A stretch of 64,000 nucleotides of DNA from Serratia bockelmannii (GTDB lineage: Bacteria; Pseudomonadota; Gammaproteobacteria; Enterobacterales; Enterobacteriaceae): assembly GCF_008011855.1 (NCBI RefSeq), contig NZ_VOUX01000033.1, positions 496,001-560,000 on the forward strand. The letters are read 5' to 3'. Under the pieces are notes generated by a model that was given only the letters and a program-made list of their open reading frames with translations, made no database searches and was not told the origin of the DNA. This document shows, in pieces, positions 17,004 through 26,682 of the stretch; position 1 is the stretch's first letter; the number at the start of each line of letters is the position of its first letter. The translations under genes and the position numbers were made by a program.

Positions 17004-17468
17004 TTGCCCGAATTATGCCCATGCGGCAGCGGACTGGCGTATAACGCGTGCTGCGCCCCTTTTATCAGCGGCAATCAGCCAGCGCCGACGCCCGGCCAGC
17101 TGATGCGTTCACGCTTCACCGCCTACGTGAGTCATAACGTCGACTATCTGATCGCCACCTGGCACCCCGACTGCGGTGCCGAAGCGTGGCGCAATGCAAT
17201 CGTCGACAGTTTTAAGAATACCGAATGGCTGGGCCTGACTGTCGTGGAAGAGAAAGCCGGTCATGAGCCGGATGAAGGCTTCGTCGAATTCATCGCCCGT
17301 TTTACCGATGGCGAAAGCGGCGAACCGCAAGCGATGCATGAGCGCTCACGCTTCCTTCGTCGCGATCAACGTTGGTATTATATCGACGGTACCAAACCCC
17401 AGCCCGGCAGAAATGCGATGTGTCCCTGTGGCTCAGGGAAAAAATATAAGAAGTGCTGCGGGCGCTAA
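17004..17468 (+). CDS. ychJ: YchJ, SEC-C motif protein
   Basis: Small protein of unknown function with a zinc-binding SEC-C motif at each end (CPCGSGLAYNACC near residue 5 and CPCGSGKKYKKCC at the C-terminus) around an NTF2-like core. It has 154 residues. The start is TTG at 17004 with AGGAG 5 bases upstream, and from there the protein begins LPELCPCGSG, aligning with E. coli MSQLCPCGSA. The longer ORF start at 16947 adds a hydrophobic stretch not seen in the family. It is divergent from rssA and close to purU. Confidence 0.93.
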   Translation: MPELCPCGSGLAYNACCAPFISGNQPAPTPGQLMRSRFTAYVSHNVDYLIATWHPDCGAEAWRNAIVDSFKNTEWLGLTVVEEKAGHEPDEGFVEFIARFTDGESGEPQAMHERSRFLRRDQRWYYIDGTKPQPGRNAMCPCGSGKKYKKCCGR

Positions 17469-17536
17469 CCGGCCGGTGCTTCACGTTTACGCCTGCGCAG
17501 ACAGGCCGTTCAGTATCAGACAGGATCCTCAAACCC

Positions 17537-18385
17537 ATGCCACACCAAAATGTACAACGAAAAGTGTTACGCACCATCTGCCCGGACGCCAAAGGGCTGA
17601 TCGCCAAGATCACCAACATCTGTTACAAGCACGAACTCAATATCGTCCAGAATAATGAGTTTGTCGATCACCGCACCGGGCGTTTCTTTATGCGCACCGA
17701 GCTGGAAGGCATTTTCAACGACAACACGCTGCTGGCCGATCTGGACAGCGCGCTGCCGGAAGGTTCGCTGCGCGAGCTGCACAGCACCGGGCGCCGTCGC
17801 ATCGTGGTACTGGTCACCAAAGAGGCTCACTGCCTGGGCGACTTGTTGATGAAAAGCGCCTATGGCGGCCTCGACGTTGAAATCGCCGCCGTGATCGGCA
17901 ACCACGACACGCTGCAAACGCTGGTGGAACGTTTCGATATTCCTTTCCATTTGGTGAGCCACGAAGGCTTGACGCGTGAGCAACACGACCGCGAAATGAC
18001 GGCCAAGATCGATCAATACCAGCCGGATTACGTGGTGCTGGCCAAATATATGCGCGTGCTGACCCCGGCCTTCGTGCAGCATTATCCGAATCAGGTGATC
18101 AACATTCACCATTCGTTCCTGCCGGCATTTATCGGCGCGCGCCCTTATCACCAGGCCTATGAGCGCGGGGTAAAAATCATCGGCGCCACCGCCCACTACG
18201 TTAACGACAATCTCGACGAAGGCCCGATCATCATGCAGGACGTGATCCACGTCGATCACACCTATTCCGCCGAGGATATGATGCGCGCCGGGCGCGACGT
18301 AGAGAAAAATGTGCTTAGCCGCGCGCTGTATCAGGTGCTGGCGCAGCGTGTCTTCGTTTACGGCAACCGCACCGTTATTCTGTAA
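17537..18385 (+). CDS. purU: Formyltetrahydrofolate deformylase
   Basis: Hydrolyses 10-formyl-THF to formate and THF, balancing one-carbon pools and supplying formate to PurT. It has 282 residues from the chosen ATG. An N-terminal ACT domain (VLRTICPDAKGLIAKITNIC, about 9-28) is followed by the formyltransferase-like catalytic domain with HHSFLPAFIGARPYHQAYERG and the conserved HYVNDNLDEGPII. Nearly every residue matches E. coli PurU. The longest ORF begins inside ychJ (17453), but the family start is at 17537. Confidence 0.96.
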   Translation: MPHQNVQRKVLRTICPDAKGLIAKITNICYKHELNIVQNNEFVDHRTGRFFMRTELEGIFNDNTLLADLDSALPEGSLRELHSTGRRRIVVLVTKEAHCLGDLLMKSAYGGLDVEIAAVIGNHDTLQTLVERFDIPFHLVSHEGLTREQHDREMTAKIDQYQPDYVVLAKYMRVLTPAFVQHYPNQVINIHHSFLPAFIGARPYHQAYERGVKIIGATAHYVNDNLDEGPIIMQDVIHVDHTYSAEDMMRAGRDVEKNVLSRALYQVLAQRVFVYGNRTVIL

Positions 18386-18472
18386 TCGCTCAATAAATCG
18401 GTGCATTTCGTTCAGGGATGCACCGCCAAGAATAAAAAAACGGCAAACGATTCATTTTCTGCATTTCAATGC

Positions 18473-18507
18473 TTTACACATCCGCTTCATTTGATATGAT
18501 GCGCCCC
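18473..18507 (+). promoter_or_regulatory. Promoter of the tRNA-Tyr operon
   Basis: TTTACA (18473-18478), 16-base spacer, TATGAT (18495-18500), then a GC-rich discriminator GCGCCCC. It is very similar to the E. coli tyrT promoter, which is under stringent control through its GC discriminator. Confidence 0.85.
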
Positions 18508-18561
18508 GCTTACCGAGACAGCGCTCTCGCAAGCAAGGCCAGTTAAATAGCCATGTAATAT

Positions 18562-18646
<85 letters not shown>

Positions 18647-18746
18647 TCTTTTCGTTGCTGATACGCACTGAGTTTAAGCGAGTCAGAAAGGGAAGGATAA
18701 CGCGCTTTAGCGCGGCCCAAAGGGTGAGGAACGAAGTGACGAATAA

Positions 18747-18764
18747 TCCTTCCCCCACCACCAT
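18747..18764 (+). repeat. Degenerate copy of the tRNA-Tyr 3' end in the spacer
   Basis: The spacer between the two tRNA genes ends in a repeat of the tRNA 3' strand including CCACCA (18747-18764). The bases before it (about 18700-18745) resemble the later 175-bp repeats (GCGC..AGCGCGGCCC..GGGTGAG). Confidence 0.8.
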
Positions 18765-18859
18765 CTTCTCTCCGCCAGGAGCGAAGACGCAGTAAAGAAA
18801 CCGGCCAGGTTTCTTCTGGATAAAACCAGAACAACAATTTGTAAATCCATGAATACCAT

Positions 18860-18944
<85 letters not shown>

Positions 18945-18945
18945 T

Positions 18946-19120
18946 CCCTTGCAAAAATCCCCAAACCAAATTAAAAACACATCGCCTCCATAATGTTCCG
19001 TATTGGGGAAGGATGAGAAGCTTCGACCAAGGTTCGAGTCTCACGCAGTGAGACAACGCGCTTCAGCGCGGCCCGCAGGGTGAGTCGCACAGCGACGAAT
19101 CATCCTTCCCCCACCACCAT
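18946..19120 (+). repeat. 175-bp tyrT-type repeat, unit 1
   Basis: First of two direct repeats with a period of exactly 175 bases after tRNA-Tyr copy 2. It ends with a duplicate of the tRNA 3' end (19102-19120). It corresponds in layout to the 178-bp repeats of the E. coli tyrT operon that yield rtT RNA. Confidence 0.88.
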
Positions 19121-19295
19121 CCCTTGCAAAAATCCCCAAACCGAATTAAAAGCACATCGCCTCCATAATGTTCCGTATTGGGGAAGGATGAGAAGCTTCG
19201 ACCAAGGTTCGAGTCTCACGCAGTGAGACAACGCGCTTCAGCGCGGCCCGCAGGGTGAGTCGCGCAGCGACGAATCATCCTTCCCCCACCACCAT
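19121..19295 (+). repeat. 175-bp tyrT-type repeat, unit 2
   Basis: Second direct copy, differing from unit 1 at only a few positions (for example CCAAACCG for CCAAACCA). It again ends with the tRNA 3'-end copy (19277-19295). Confidence 0.88.
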
Positions 19296-19486
19296 CTCTT
19301 GCAGAAAAATCCAAACCCTACTTAAAACTCGTTGCATCCAATGTTCTCGTATCAATAAATCAAGTTATCTCCCCTTATTAACCGCTTCCATCCAGACGTT
19401 TTATTTCTCTCCTCCGCCCGTAACTTGAACTCCGGCCGACAATTCGCTATACCACTGGCTTCTTTAGTGCAGTAAGGAACAGGTGG

Positions 19487-20059
19487 ATGCGAAACAATAT
19501 TTGCGTTTTTTGTGGCGCCAGCGAAGGCGTCAATCCCGCTTATGCCGAGCAGGCTCGTCAACTGGGGCAGCTGCTGGCCGCACAGGGGCGCCGTTTAATC
19601 TACGGCGGCGGCAAAAAAGGATTGATGGGGATCGTGGCGGACGCCGTGTTGGCAGCGGGCGGTGAAGCTGTCGGCATTATCCCCGAGCGCCTGGTTGAAG
19701 CGGAAACGGCGCATCGCGGCCTGACCGAACTGGAAGTGGTGCCCGATATGCATACGCGCAAAGCCCGTATGGCGGCGCTGGCGGACAGTTTTATCGCCCT
19801 GCCCGGCGGCATCGGCACGCTGGAAGAGCTGTTTGAAATCTGGACTTGGGGGCAAATCGGCTATCACAACAAACCGGTCGGCCTGCTGAACGTCAACGGA
19901 TTCTACCGCCCGCTGAGCCAGTTCCTCGAGCACGTCGCCGATCAGGGCTTTATGCGCCACGACTATCTCGGCACCCTGCACATCAGTGAATCGGCACAAA
20001 CGCTGCTGCAACAGTTTGACGACTATCAGCCTAAAAATTACGACCGCTGGGCGAAATAA
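19487..20059 (+). CDS. LOG-family cytokinin riboside 5'-monophosphate phosphoribohydrolase
   Basis: TIGR00730/LOG family protein, predicted to cleave nucleoside 5'-monophosphates at the N-glycosidic bond. It has 190 residues. The nucleotide-binding motif CGASEG is near residue 9, [11 protein letters not shown] is at about 40, and the defining [20 protein letters not shown] is at about 106-125. The start is ATG at 19487 with TAAGGA 8 bases upstream. It is monocistronic between the tRNA repeats and xthA. The physiological substrate in bacteria is not settled. Confidence 0.88.
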   Translation: MRNNICVFCGASEGVNPAYAEQARQLGQLLAAQGRRLIYGGGKKGLMGIVADAVLAAGGEAVGIIPERLVEAETAHRGLTELEVVPDMHTRKARMAALADSFIALPGGIGTLEELFEIWTWGQIGYHNKPVGLLNVNGFYRPLSQFLEHVADQGFMRHDYLGTLHISESAQTLLQQFDDYQPKNYDRWAK

Positions 20060-20160
20060 ACCCGCTGCGCAGTCAGCGGCCCCGCCGCTGTCTGCGTTAC
20101 ATTTCCCGCCAAACTCTGCTACTATCACAGCACATTTTTCTCGTGAAAACGGCACCGCTC

Positions 20161-20967
20161 ATGAAGTTTGTCTCTTTTAATATCAATGGACTGCGCGCGC
20201 GTCCGCATCAGCTGGCGGCAATTATCGAACAGCACCAGCCCGACGTGATCGGTCTGCAGGAAACTAAAGTTCACGATGACATGTTCCCATTGGAAGACGT
20301 CAGCCAGCACGGCTATCACGTGTTCTATCACGGGCAAAAAGGCCATTACGGCGTGGCGCTGCTGACCAAAGCGGAGCCTCTGGCCGTGCGCCGCGGTTTC
20401 CCGACCGATGAAGAAGACGCGCAACGTCGCATCATCATGGCCGATCTGGCTACGCCACAGGGTACGCTGACAGTGATCAACGGCTACTTCCCGCAAGGTG
20501 AAAGCCGCGACCATCCGATCAAATTCCCGGCTAAAACACGCTTTTATCAGGATCTGCAAAACTACCTGGAGCAGCAGCTGTCGGCAGAATACCCGGTGCT
20601 GATCATGGGCGACATGAATATCAGCCCCAGCGATTATGACATCGGCATCGGCGAAGACAGCCGTAAACGCTGGCTGCGCACCGGCAAGTGTTCCTTCCTG
20701 CCGGAAGAGCGCGAATGGATGGACCGCCTGCTGAACTGGGGCCTGGTGGATACCTACCGCCACGCCAACCCGGGGCGCAGCGACGAATTCTCGTGGTTCG
20801 ACTACCGCTCCAAAGGGTTCGACGACAACCGCGGCCTGCGTATCGATCTGCTGCTGGCCAGCACCCCGCTGGCTTCGCGCTGCATCGCCACCGGCATCGA
20901 TTACCAAACCCGTGGTATGGAGAAACCTTCCGACCATGCACCGGTGTGGGCGGAATTTACGCTGTAA
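20161..20967 (+). CDS. xthA: Exonuclease III
   Basis: Class II AP endonuclease and 3'-5' exonuclease of base-excision repair. It has 268 residues from the chosen start, the E. coli length. The metal-binding Glu is in [10 protein letters not shown], then [14 protein letters not shown] (catalytic Asp and Asn), and the C-terminal [10 protein letters not shown] has the catalytic Asp-His. The start at 20161 ([14 protein letters not shown]) is chosen over an ATG six codons upstream by alignment. nudG follows 43 bases downstream, possibly on the same transcript. Confidence 0.97.
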   Translation: MKFVSFNINGLRARPHQLAAIIEQHQPDVIGLQETKVHDDMFPLEDVSQHGYHVFYHGQKGHYGVALLTKAEPLAVRRGFPTDEEDAQRRIIMADLATPQGTLTVINGYFPQGESRDHPIKFPAKTRFYQDLQNYLEQQLSAEYPVLIMGDMNISPSDYDIGIGEDSRKRWLRTGKCSFLPEEREWMDRLLNWGLVDTYRHANPGRSDEFSWFDYRSKGFDDNRGLRIDLLLASTPLASRCIATGIDYQTRGMEKPSDHAPVWAEFTL

Positions 20968-21010
20968 CCCATCACCCCGGCGCTCGCCGGGGTTTTACTC
21001 TGTGAAGCCA

Positions 21011-21412
21011 ATGAAAATTATCGATGTGGTAGCCGCCATTCTGGAACAGAACGGCCGCATTTTGCTGGCCCAGCGCGGCGCAGGCAGCGATCAGGCCGGT
21101 CTATGGGAGTTTCCCGGCGGCAAGGTTGAAGCCGGCGAAGGCCAGCCAGAAGCGCTGGCGCGCGAGCTGGATGAGGAGTTGGGGATTTGCGCCCGTATCG
21201 GCAACTATGTAGGCAGCAATCAATGGCGGCAAGGCGAACGCATCATCCGGCTGCACGCCTGGCGAGTCGCGGAGTTCTCCGGTGAACTGCAGCAGCGCTG
21301 CCACTCGGCGCTGGTCTGGGTCACGCCGCAGCAGGCGCAGGAATACGCTCTGGCACCCGCTGACGTTCCACTGCTGGCGGACTATATCGCCGCGCAAGCC
21401 GATTCACGCTGA
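21011..21412 (+). CDS. nudG: NudG, Nudix (d)CTP / oxidised-nucleotide pyrophosphohydrolase
   Basis: Nudix hydrolase acting on CTP, dCTP and damaged pyrimidine nucleotides such as 5-hydroxy-CTP and 2-hydroxy-dATP (known for E. coli NudG). It has 133 residues. The complete Nudix box GX5EX7REUXEEXGU spans GKVEAGEGQPEALARELDEE plus LGI. The context DQAGLWEFPGG and APADVPLLADY matches NudG rather than MutT. It is convergent with ynjH with a 21-base gap. Confidence 0.9.
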   Translation: MKIIDVVAAILEQNGRILLAQRGAGSDQAGLWEFPGGKVEAGEGQPEALARELDEELGICARIGNYVGSNQWRQGERIIRLHAWRVAEFSGELQQRCHSALVWVTPQQAQEYALAPADVPLLADYIAAQADSR

Positions 21413-21433
21413 ACGCGGCGACAGGTTACATCG

Positions 21434-21730
21434 TCACTTCTTCAATCGCACCCAAATCAAGGGGTTGGTGCCGATGGTGTTAGGCTCACGCACGCACTGC
21501 AGCACTTCCCCTTCCACTTTAAGCACCGCGCCCTCGGAATAGTTTTGATTCTGGTAGACGCAACAGCGGTTGCAGGGCTGTGCCGGCGGCGGGTTGACGC
21601 CGCTTTTGGCCGTGCCCCAAATCTCCGGCGAAACCGGTAACACCACGTCCACATCGCCGCGATTGGCGACCGCCAGGCCGGAAAACATCAGGGCAGCGGC
21701 AGCCAATACCCCTGTGAGTCCACGCTTCAT
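21434..21730 (-). CDS. ynjH: YnjH, small secreted DUF1496 protein
   Basis: Protein of 98 residues with a Sec signal peptide (about 22 residues, ending GLAVA). The mature part has a Cys-rich motif [20 protein letters not shown] and then [20 protein letters not shown], typical of DUF1496. It is probably periplasmic; its function is unknown. The ATG overlaps the topB stop (ATGA), so translation is coupled to topB. Confidence 0.88.
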   Translation of the reverse strand: MKRGLTGVLAAAALMFSGLAVANRGDVDVVLPVSPEIWGTAKSGVNPPPAQPCNRCCVYQNQNYSEGAVLKVEGEVLQCVREPNTIGTNPLIWVRLKK

Positions 21731-23652
21731 TCACTCTTCTCCTGCGCCTTGCCGGCGCTTTTCCTGCGTTTTTTGCCTCCGCTGGAGGGCGGCGGCGGCA
21801 ATCCACGAAACGCCATGCTCGCCCGGCTCTGCTTGGCCTGATAAATCAGCTCTTGCAGCGTGCCGACCAACGGCTGCATAAAGTCCTGATAGCGGCAGGA
21901 TTTCTCGCTGATTTGCGTCAGCGTGGCTTCCCAGTTGGCCGTCATATCAGGGCGCGCAGCAAGATCCGGCAGCGAATGAATCAACGCGCGCCCGGTTTCG
22001 CTGGAGTGAATATAGCGTCCCTTCTTGTACAGAAACGCCCGCTTGAACAGCAATTCGATGATCCCCGCTCGCGTCGCTTCCGTTCCTAAACCATCGGTCG
22101 CCCGCAGGATTTTCTTTAACGCTTTATCTTGTACGAATCGCGCGATGCCGGTCATAGCCGACAGCAGGCTGGCGTCGGTAAACGGCCGCGGCGGCTGCGT
22201 CTGGCGCTCCACCACTTCACCGCGCTCGCACAGCAGCTCATCGTCCTTGGCCACCACCGGCAGCGGTGCACCTTCGTTTTCCTCGTCGCGCTCCTTGCTG
22301 CCCAGCAGCGTGCGCCAGCCGGCTTCCGCCAGGAAACGCGCCTTGGCGATGAATTTGCCGCCGGCGATATCGAGCTCGATCACGCATTTGCGGAACACCG
22401 CATCCGGACAAAACTGCATCAGGTACTGGCGCGCCACCAGTCCATACACGTTCCGTTCATCCTGCGTCAGATTAATCTTGCCGGCGCGGGCGGTGGGAAT
22501 GATGGCATGGTGCGCATCGACCTTTTTATCGTCCCAGCAGCGGTTGCGGCGATCGCTGTCGATCACCGGCTGCGGGTACAGTTCAGGCTGGTGCACGCTG
22601 ATGGCGTTCAGCACCGCGTGGCGGCCGGCGAAATGCTCTTCCGGCAGATAGCGACAGTCGGAACGCGGATAGGTGATCAATTTGTGGGTTTCGTACAGCC
22701 GCTGGCAAACGTCCAGCACCTGTTGCGCGCTGAGGTTATAACGCCGGGCCGCTTCGATTTGCAGCGTGGAGAGCGAAAACGGCAGCGGCGCGGTATCTGA
22801 TTCCCGTTTATCGTTATAAGACGTGACCAGGGCCGGCTGGCCTTCGATGCGCTTGACCACGTGCTCCGCCAACGGCCGGTGCAGCAAACGCCCCTCTTCA
22901 TCCTGATAAGGCTCGCAGGAGTCGCTGGGTTGCCACAGCGCCACAAAGCGTTCTTCTTTCGGCGTAACGATGTGCGCTTTGACCTCAAAGAAATCTTTCG
23001 GCACGAAGTTTTCGATCTCTTCATCGCGCCGCACCACCAATCCCAGCACCGGCGTCTGCACCCTGCCCACCGACAGCACACCGTCGTAACCGGCGTTGCG
23101 GCCCAGCAGCGTATAAGCGCGGGTCATATTGATGCCGTACAGCCAGTCTGCGCGCGAACGTGCCAGCGCAGACACGCACAGCGGGATAAAGTCTCGGTTG
23201 TCGCGCAGCCGCTCGACCGCGCGCTCCACCGCCTGCGGGTTGAGATCGTTGATCAGACAGCGGCGCACGTTCTGACGCTTCTCCGCCGTCAAATCCAGGT
23301 AGTCCAGCACCTCATCCACCAGCAGTTGCCCTTCGCGATCCGGGTCGCCGGCGTGAACCACTTCATCGGCTTCAAGCAGCAACTTTTTAATGGCGTTGAG
23401 CTGTTTACTGACCGAAGGCCGCGGCTGCAACCGCCATTTTTCGGGAATGATCGGCAGATCCGCCAACGACCAGCGCGCATAGCGGCTGTCATAAGCGTCA
23501 GGCTGAGCCTGCTCCAACAGGTGGCCGACGCACCAGGTCACCACGTCGTTGTTGCCACAGGCGATATACCCGTCGCCGCGGCGATGCGGCTTGGGCAAGA
23601 CGTCGGCAATGGCGCGCGCCAAACTCGGTTTCTCGGCTATGAACAGTCGCAT
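21727..23652 (-). CDS. topB: DNA topoisomerase III
   Basis: Type IA topoisomerase that decatenates and resolves recombination intermediates. It has 641 residues. The N-terminal Toprim domain starts [18 protein letters not shown] with [19 protein letters not shown]. The active-site tyrosine lies in [13 protein letters not shown], with [14 protein letters not shown] upstream. The C-terminal tail is basic and low-complexity ([20 protein letters not shown]). The start shares one base with the mnmH stop and the end overlaps ynjH, placing it inside a compact operon. Confidence 0.97.
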   Translation of the reverse strand: MRLFIAEKPSLARAIADVLPKPHRRGDGYIACGNNDVVTWCVGHLLEQAQPDAYDSRYARWSLADLPIIPEKWRLQPRPSVSKQLNAIKKLLLEADEVVHAGDPDREGQLLVDEVLDYLDLTAEKRQNVRRCLINDLNPQAVERAVERLRDNRDFIPLCVSALARSRADWLYGINMTRAYTLLGRNAGYDGVLSVGRVQTPVLGLVVRRDEEIENFVPKDFFEVKAHIVTPKEERFVALWQPSDSCEPYQDEEGRLLHRPLAEHVVKRIEGQPALVTSYNDKRESDTAPLPFSLSTLQIEAARRYNLSAQQVLDVCQRLYETHKLITYPRSDCRYLPEEHFAGRHAVLNAISVHQPELYPQPVIDSDRRNRCWDDKKVDAHHAIIPTARAGKINLTQDERNVYGLVARQYLMQFCPDAVFRKCVIELDIAGGKFIAKARFLAEAGWRTLLGSKERDEENEGAPLPVVAKDDELLCERGEVVERQTQPPRPFTDASLLSAMTGIARFVQDKALKKILRATDGLGTEATRAGIIELLFKRAFLYKKGRYIHSSETGRALIHSLPDLAARPDMTANWEATLTQISEKSCRYQDFMQPLVGTLQELIYQAKQSRASMAFRGLPPPPSSGGKKRRKSAGKAQEKSE

Positions 23653-24770
23653 TATTCACCGTTTTTCTGGCTGAACGTCATCAAGAATTCTCTTACTTCT
23701 GCATAGTTCCCACGGAAGACAATCCGCTGGGCTTTCTTTTCCAACTGATAGCAATACATCGGATCGTAGTACTGCTGCAACAGGGGCGCCAGCCACTCGC
23801 GGTGCGCCTCGCCCTGGCCGCTGAGCCGCTGTGTCCGCAGCGCCGCTTCCAGTCGTTGCGTCAGCTGCTGGAAGCGTTCCAGCCCCAGGCGGCGGCGTAT
23901 GGCGAACAGACCGTGGTGCAGATAGTCGTCGTACTGTCGCCAGCCGTCTTCCACACCATAGGCCTGTTCGAACTGTTCGCGCATGCCGTCGATATATTCC
24001 GCCTGCAGACGCGCCAGACGAATGTCGAACGGATCGTCGATCACCGCCACCGGCGCCTGCTGCATCCCATTGAACAGCGGCAGCGGCAGATTGTTGCTGC
24101 CGATGATCCGCCCTTCGTCTTCCAGCACCCAACGGCGGCTGCCACCATGCTGTTTTTTCAGCAATAACACAGCCAGACGATTCTCAAAATCGATCTGCGA
24201 GCTCTGGCCCGCCAGCGTTCGACCAAAAGATGAACCGCGATGGCGCGCCACGCCTTCCAGATCGACGCCGTCGGCCAGTTCGTTGACCAGCAACGTCTTG
24301 CCGCTGCCGGTATTGCCGCCCACCAGGGCCATCGGCAATGCCGCGCTTTGCGCCAGCACGCCGAGCAAATAATTGCGCAGCGCCTTATAACCGCCAATGA
24401 TACGCGGGTACTCGACGCCGGCCTCATGCAGCCATTGCTGCACCAGCTGCGAGCGCAGCCCGCCGCGGAAGCAGTAAATATAGCCTTCGGGCCGCTCTGC
24501 GCAGGCCGCCAGCCAGGCGGCGGTGCGCTGTTCGCGCAGTTTGCCGTTCACCAGGCTGTGGCCGAGCGCGATCGCCGCTTGTTGCCCATGCTGCTTATAG
24601 CAGGTGCCGACCGCCTGGCGTTCGCTGTCGATCATCAGCGGCAGATTCAGTGCCTGAGCGAAGGCGCCCTGCTGAAACTCGATCGGTGCGCGCACGTCAA
24701 TCAGCGGCACGTCCTGCAGGAAAATGCGTTGGTAATCGTCGCTGTCCGCCCTTCCTTGCATGTTGGACAC
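23652..24770 (-). CDS. mnmH: tRNA 2-selenouridine synthase (SelU/MnmH/YbbB)
   Basis: Converts wobble 2-thiouridine to 2-selenouridine through a geranylated intermediate, using selenophosphate. It has 372 residues. The N-terminal rhodanese domain (about 20-130) has [10 protein letters not shown] and the active-site Cys in [10 protein letters not shown]-loop [11 protein letters not shown] lies near residue 163. The ORF opens with GTG at 24770, which shares a base with the selD stop; an ATG at 24761 ([10 protein letters not shown]) aligns with the E. coli start and is the alternative. Its position directly after selD fits its selenophosphate need; in E. coli the gene is elsewhere. Confidence 0.95.
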   Translation of the reverse strand: MSNMQGRADSDDYQRIFLQDVPLIDVRAPIEFQQGAFAQALNLPLMIDSERQAVGTCYKQHGQQAAIALGHSLVNGKLREQRTAAWLAACAERPEGYIYCFRGGLRSQLVQQWLHEAGVEYPRIIGGYKALRNYLLGVLAQSAALPMALVGGNTGSGKTLLVNELADGVDLEGVARHRGSSFGRTLAGQSSQIDFENRLAVLLLKKQHGGSRRWVLEDEGRIIGSNNLPLPLFNGMQQAPVAVIDDPFDIRLARLQAEYIDGMREQFEQAYGVEDGWRQYDDYLHHGLFAIRRRLGLERFQQLTQRLEAALRTQRLSGQGEAHREWLAPLLQQYYDPMYCYQLEKKAQRIVFRGNYAEVREFLMTFSQKNGE

Positions 24771-25813
24771 TACGCGACCTCGATCAGCGGCTTATCGGCC
24801 GATGCCACATGCAATTCACCGATAGCGTTGAGCGTGATACCGTGCTGTTCGGCAATCGCCAGCACCTGCGCTTCCGCCTCCGGCAATACCGCCAACAGCA
24901 AGCCGCCGGAGGTTTGCGGATCGCACAGCAGCTGGCGCTGCAAATCGCTCATCTCGCCCACCAGATGGCCATAGCTGTCGAAGTTGCGCCCGGTGCCGCC
25001 CGGCACACAGCCCTCGGCGATATACTCCTCGACGTCCGGCAGTTTCGGCACCCGATCAAACCAGACCGTCGCCTGCAGACCGGAGCCCTGGCATACCTCG
25101 CTCAGGTGACCCAGCAGGCCAAAGCCGGTGATGTCGGTCATCGCTGTGACGCCCGCCACCTCGGCAAAATCAGCACCCGGTTTATTCAGGCGACACATCA
25201 CTTCAGTCGCCAGGCCCTGATGCTCAGGGCGCAGCTTGCTTTGCTTCTCGGCGGTCGTCAGCACACCGATGCCCAACGGCTTGGTCAGATAAAGTTTTGA
25301 TCCGGCCTGTGCCGCGCTGTTTTTCTTCACCCGCTCGGTATTGACCACGCCGGTCACCGCCAGGCCGAAAATAGGTTCCGGTGCATCGATGGAATGGCCA
25401 CCGGCCAGCGCGATCCCCGCCTGCTGGCAGGCGAAGCGGCCGCCGTCGATCACCTGCTGCGCCACCTCCGGCGGCAGCTTGGCGATCGGCCAGCCGAGAA
25501 TGGCGATCGCCATGATCGGTTTGCCGCCCATGGCGTACACGTCGCTGATGGCGTTGGCAGCCGCAATGCGGCCGAAATCGAATGGATCGTCGACGATCGG
25601 CATGAAGAAGTCGGTGGTGCTGATGATACCGACGCCGTTGCCAATATCGTACACCGCCGCATCGTCGCGGGTTTCATTGCCGACCAGCAGGCGCGGATCG
25701 ACAAACTTTTCCCGCTCGCTATGCAGGATGGTTTCGAGAACTTTCGGTGAGATTTTGCAGCCGCAGCCAGCGCCATGGCTGTACTGGGTTAAACGGATCG
25801 CTGGCGATGTCAT
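24770..25813 (-). CDS. selD: Selenophosphate synthetase
   Basis: Makes selenophosphate from selenide and ATP, the selenium donor for selenocysteine and 2-selenouridine. It has 347 residues. The glycine-rich N-terminal loop HGAGCGCK carries Cys17, Cys19 and Lys20, the essential residues; Cys rather than selenocysteine is used. The PurM-like motifs [16 protein letters not shown] and [14 protein letters not shown] are intact. It is the first gene of selD-mnmH-topB-ynjH. Confidence 0.97.
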   Translation of the reverse strand: MTSPAIRLTQYSHGAGCGCKISPKVLETILHSEREKFVDPRLLVGNETRDDAAVYDIGNGVGIISTTDFFMPIVDDPFDFGRIAAANAISDVYAMGGKPIMAIAILGWPIAKLPPEVAQQVIDGGRFACQQAGIALAGGHSIDAPEPIFGLAVTGVVNTERVKKNSAAQAGSKLYLTKPLGIGVLTTAEKQSKLRPEHQGLATEVMCRLNKPGADFAEVAGVTAMTDITGFGLLGHLSEVCQGSGLQATVWFDRVPKLPDVEEYIAEGCVPGGTGRNFDSYGHLVGEMSDLQRQLLCDPQTSGGLLLAVLPEAEAQVLAIAEQHGITLNAIGELHVASADKPLIEVA

Positions 25814-25970
25814 AGTCCACTCCCTTCGGTAACGGCACTCAAGATAACATAGGGTAGCGCTTGCCGAGGGGATTGATAAGAGCGGGCCGCCGATAAGCGA
25901 ACGGCCTGCTCAGAAACCATGCGATTTTGCGGGGTTTGGCGCATTTTCACCGCGCCCCGTTGGAAAAAAC

Positions 25971-26522
25971 TCAGAAATAGCTGACGAAAGGCGTGCTGTC
26001 CGGCGGCGTCACCTTGGTGGCAGCCTTCAGCTGCGGCGTCCCCAGATAGAGGAAGCCGACGATCTCGTCCTGCTCGCGGCAACCGAAGGCTTCACGCACC
26101 AGCGCATGCTCGGTCCAGGCGCCGGTGCGCCAGATGCCGTTAAAGCCCTGCGCCAGCGCCGCCATCTGCATCGCCTGCACGGCGCAACCGGCGGAAACCA
26201 CCTGCTCCCAGCGCGGCACTTTGGTCTCTTCCGTGCAGTGCGCGATGACGGTGATGATCAGCGGTGCGCGGAACGGCGCCTTGGTGGCTTTTTCGATCGC
26301 CGCCTCGTCCAGCTGATCCTGCTTCGCCGCCGCCTGCAGCAGCTGACTGAAGCGTTCCAGGCCCTGATTCTCGATCATCACGAAACGCCACGGCTGCAGC
26401 GCGCCGTGATCGGGTGCACGCAGGCCCGCGTTGATGATATTTTGGCGCACTTCCCCCGCCGGCGCCGGTTCCGCCAGGCGCGAAGCCGAGCGACGATTCA
26501 ATAAAAGATCCAGAGCATCCAT
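25971..26522 (-). CDS. ydjA: YdjA, nitroreductase-family FMN protein
   Basis: Minimal nitroreductase fold (183 residues), a dimeric FMN-dependent oxidoreductase of unknown natural substrate. The FMN-contacting N-terminal [12 protein letters not shown] and the [15 protein letters not shown] motif are present, and the C-terminal FLYLGTPQ is typical of YdjA. The start has CAGGAG upstream. In E. coli, ydjA-selD-topB are likewise adjacent. Confidence 0.93.
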   Translation of the reverse strand: MDALDLLLNRRSASRLAEPAPAGEVRQNIINAGLRAPDHGALQPWRFVMIENQGLERFSQLLQAAAKQDQLDEAAIEKATKAPFRAPLIITVIAHCTEETKVPRWEQVVSAGCAVQAMQMAALAQGFNGIWRTGAWTEHALVREAFGCREQDEIVGFLYLGTPQLKAATKVTPPDSTPFVSYF

Positions 26523-26682
26523 CGTAAACTCCTGATAACAATTTTCATTCCGGCCACGTTAACATAGCTAAACGACGAGTTACAGCCTCGGCGATAGCGT
26601 CTGTGTGCCACGATTTAAAGCTGACATTTACCCGGCCGCTCATTAGGATAGCGGAACATTCTCGACTCTTGTTGGAGAGCAC

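Noticed and set aside
18946-19295. Repeats considered as a CRISPR array
   Set aside because: Only two 175-bp units, without short repeats and unique spacers; they contain tRNA 3' ends.
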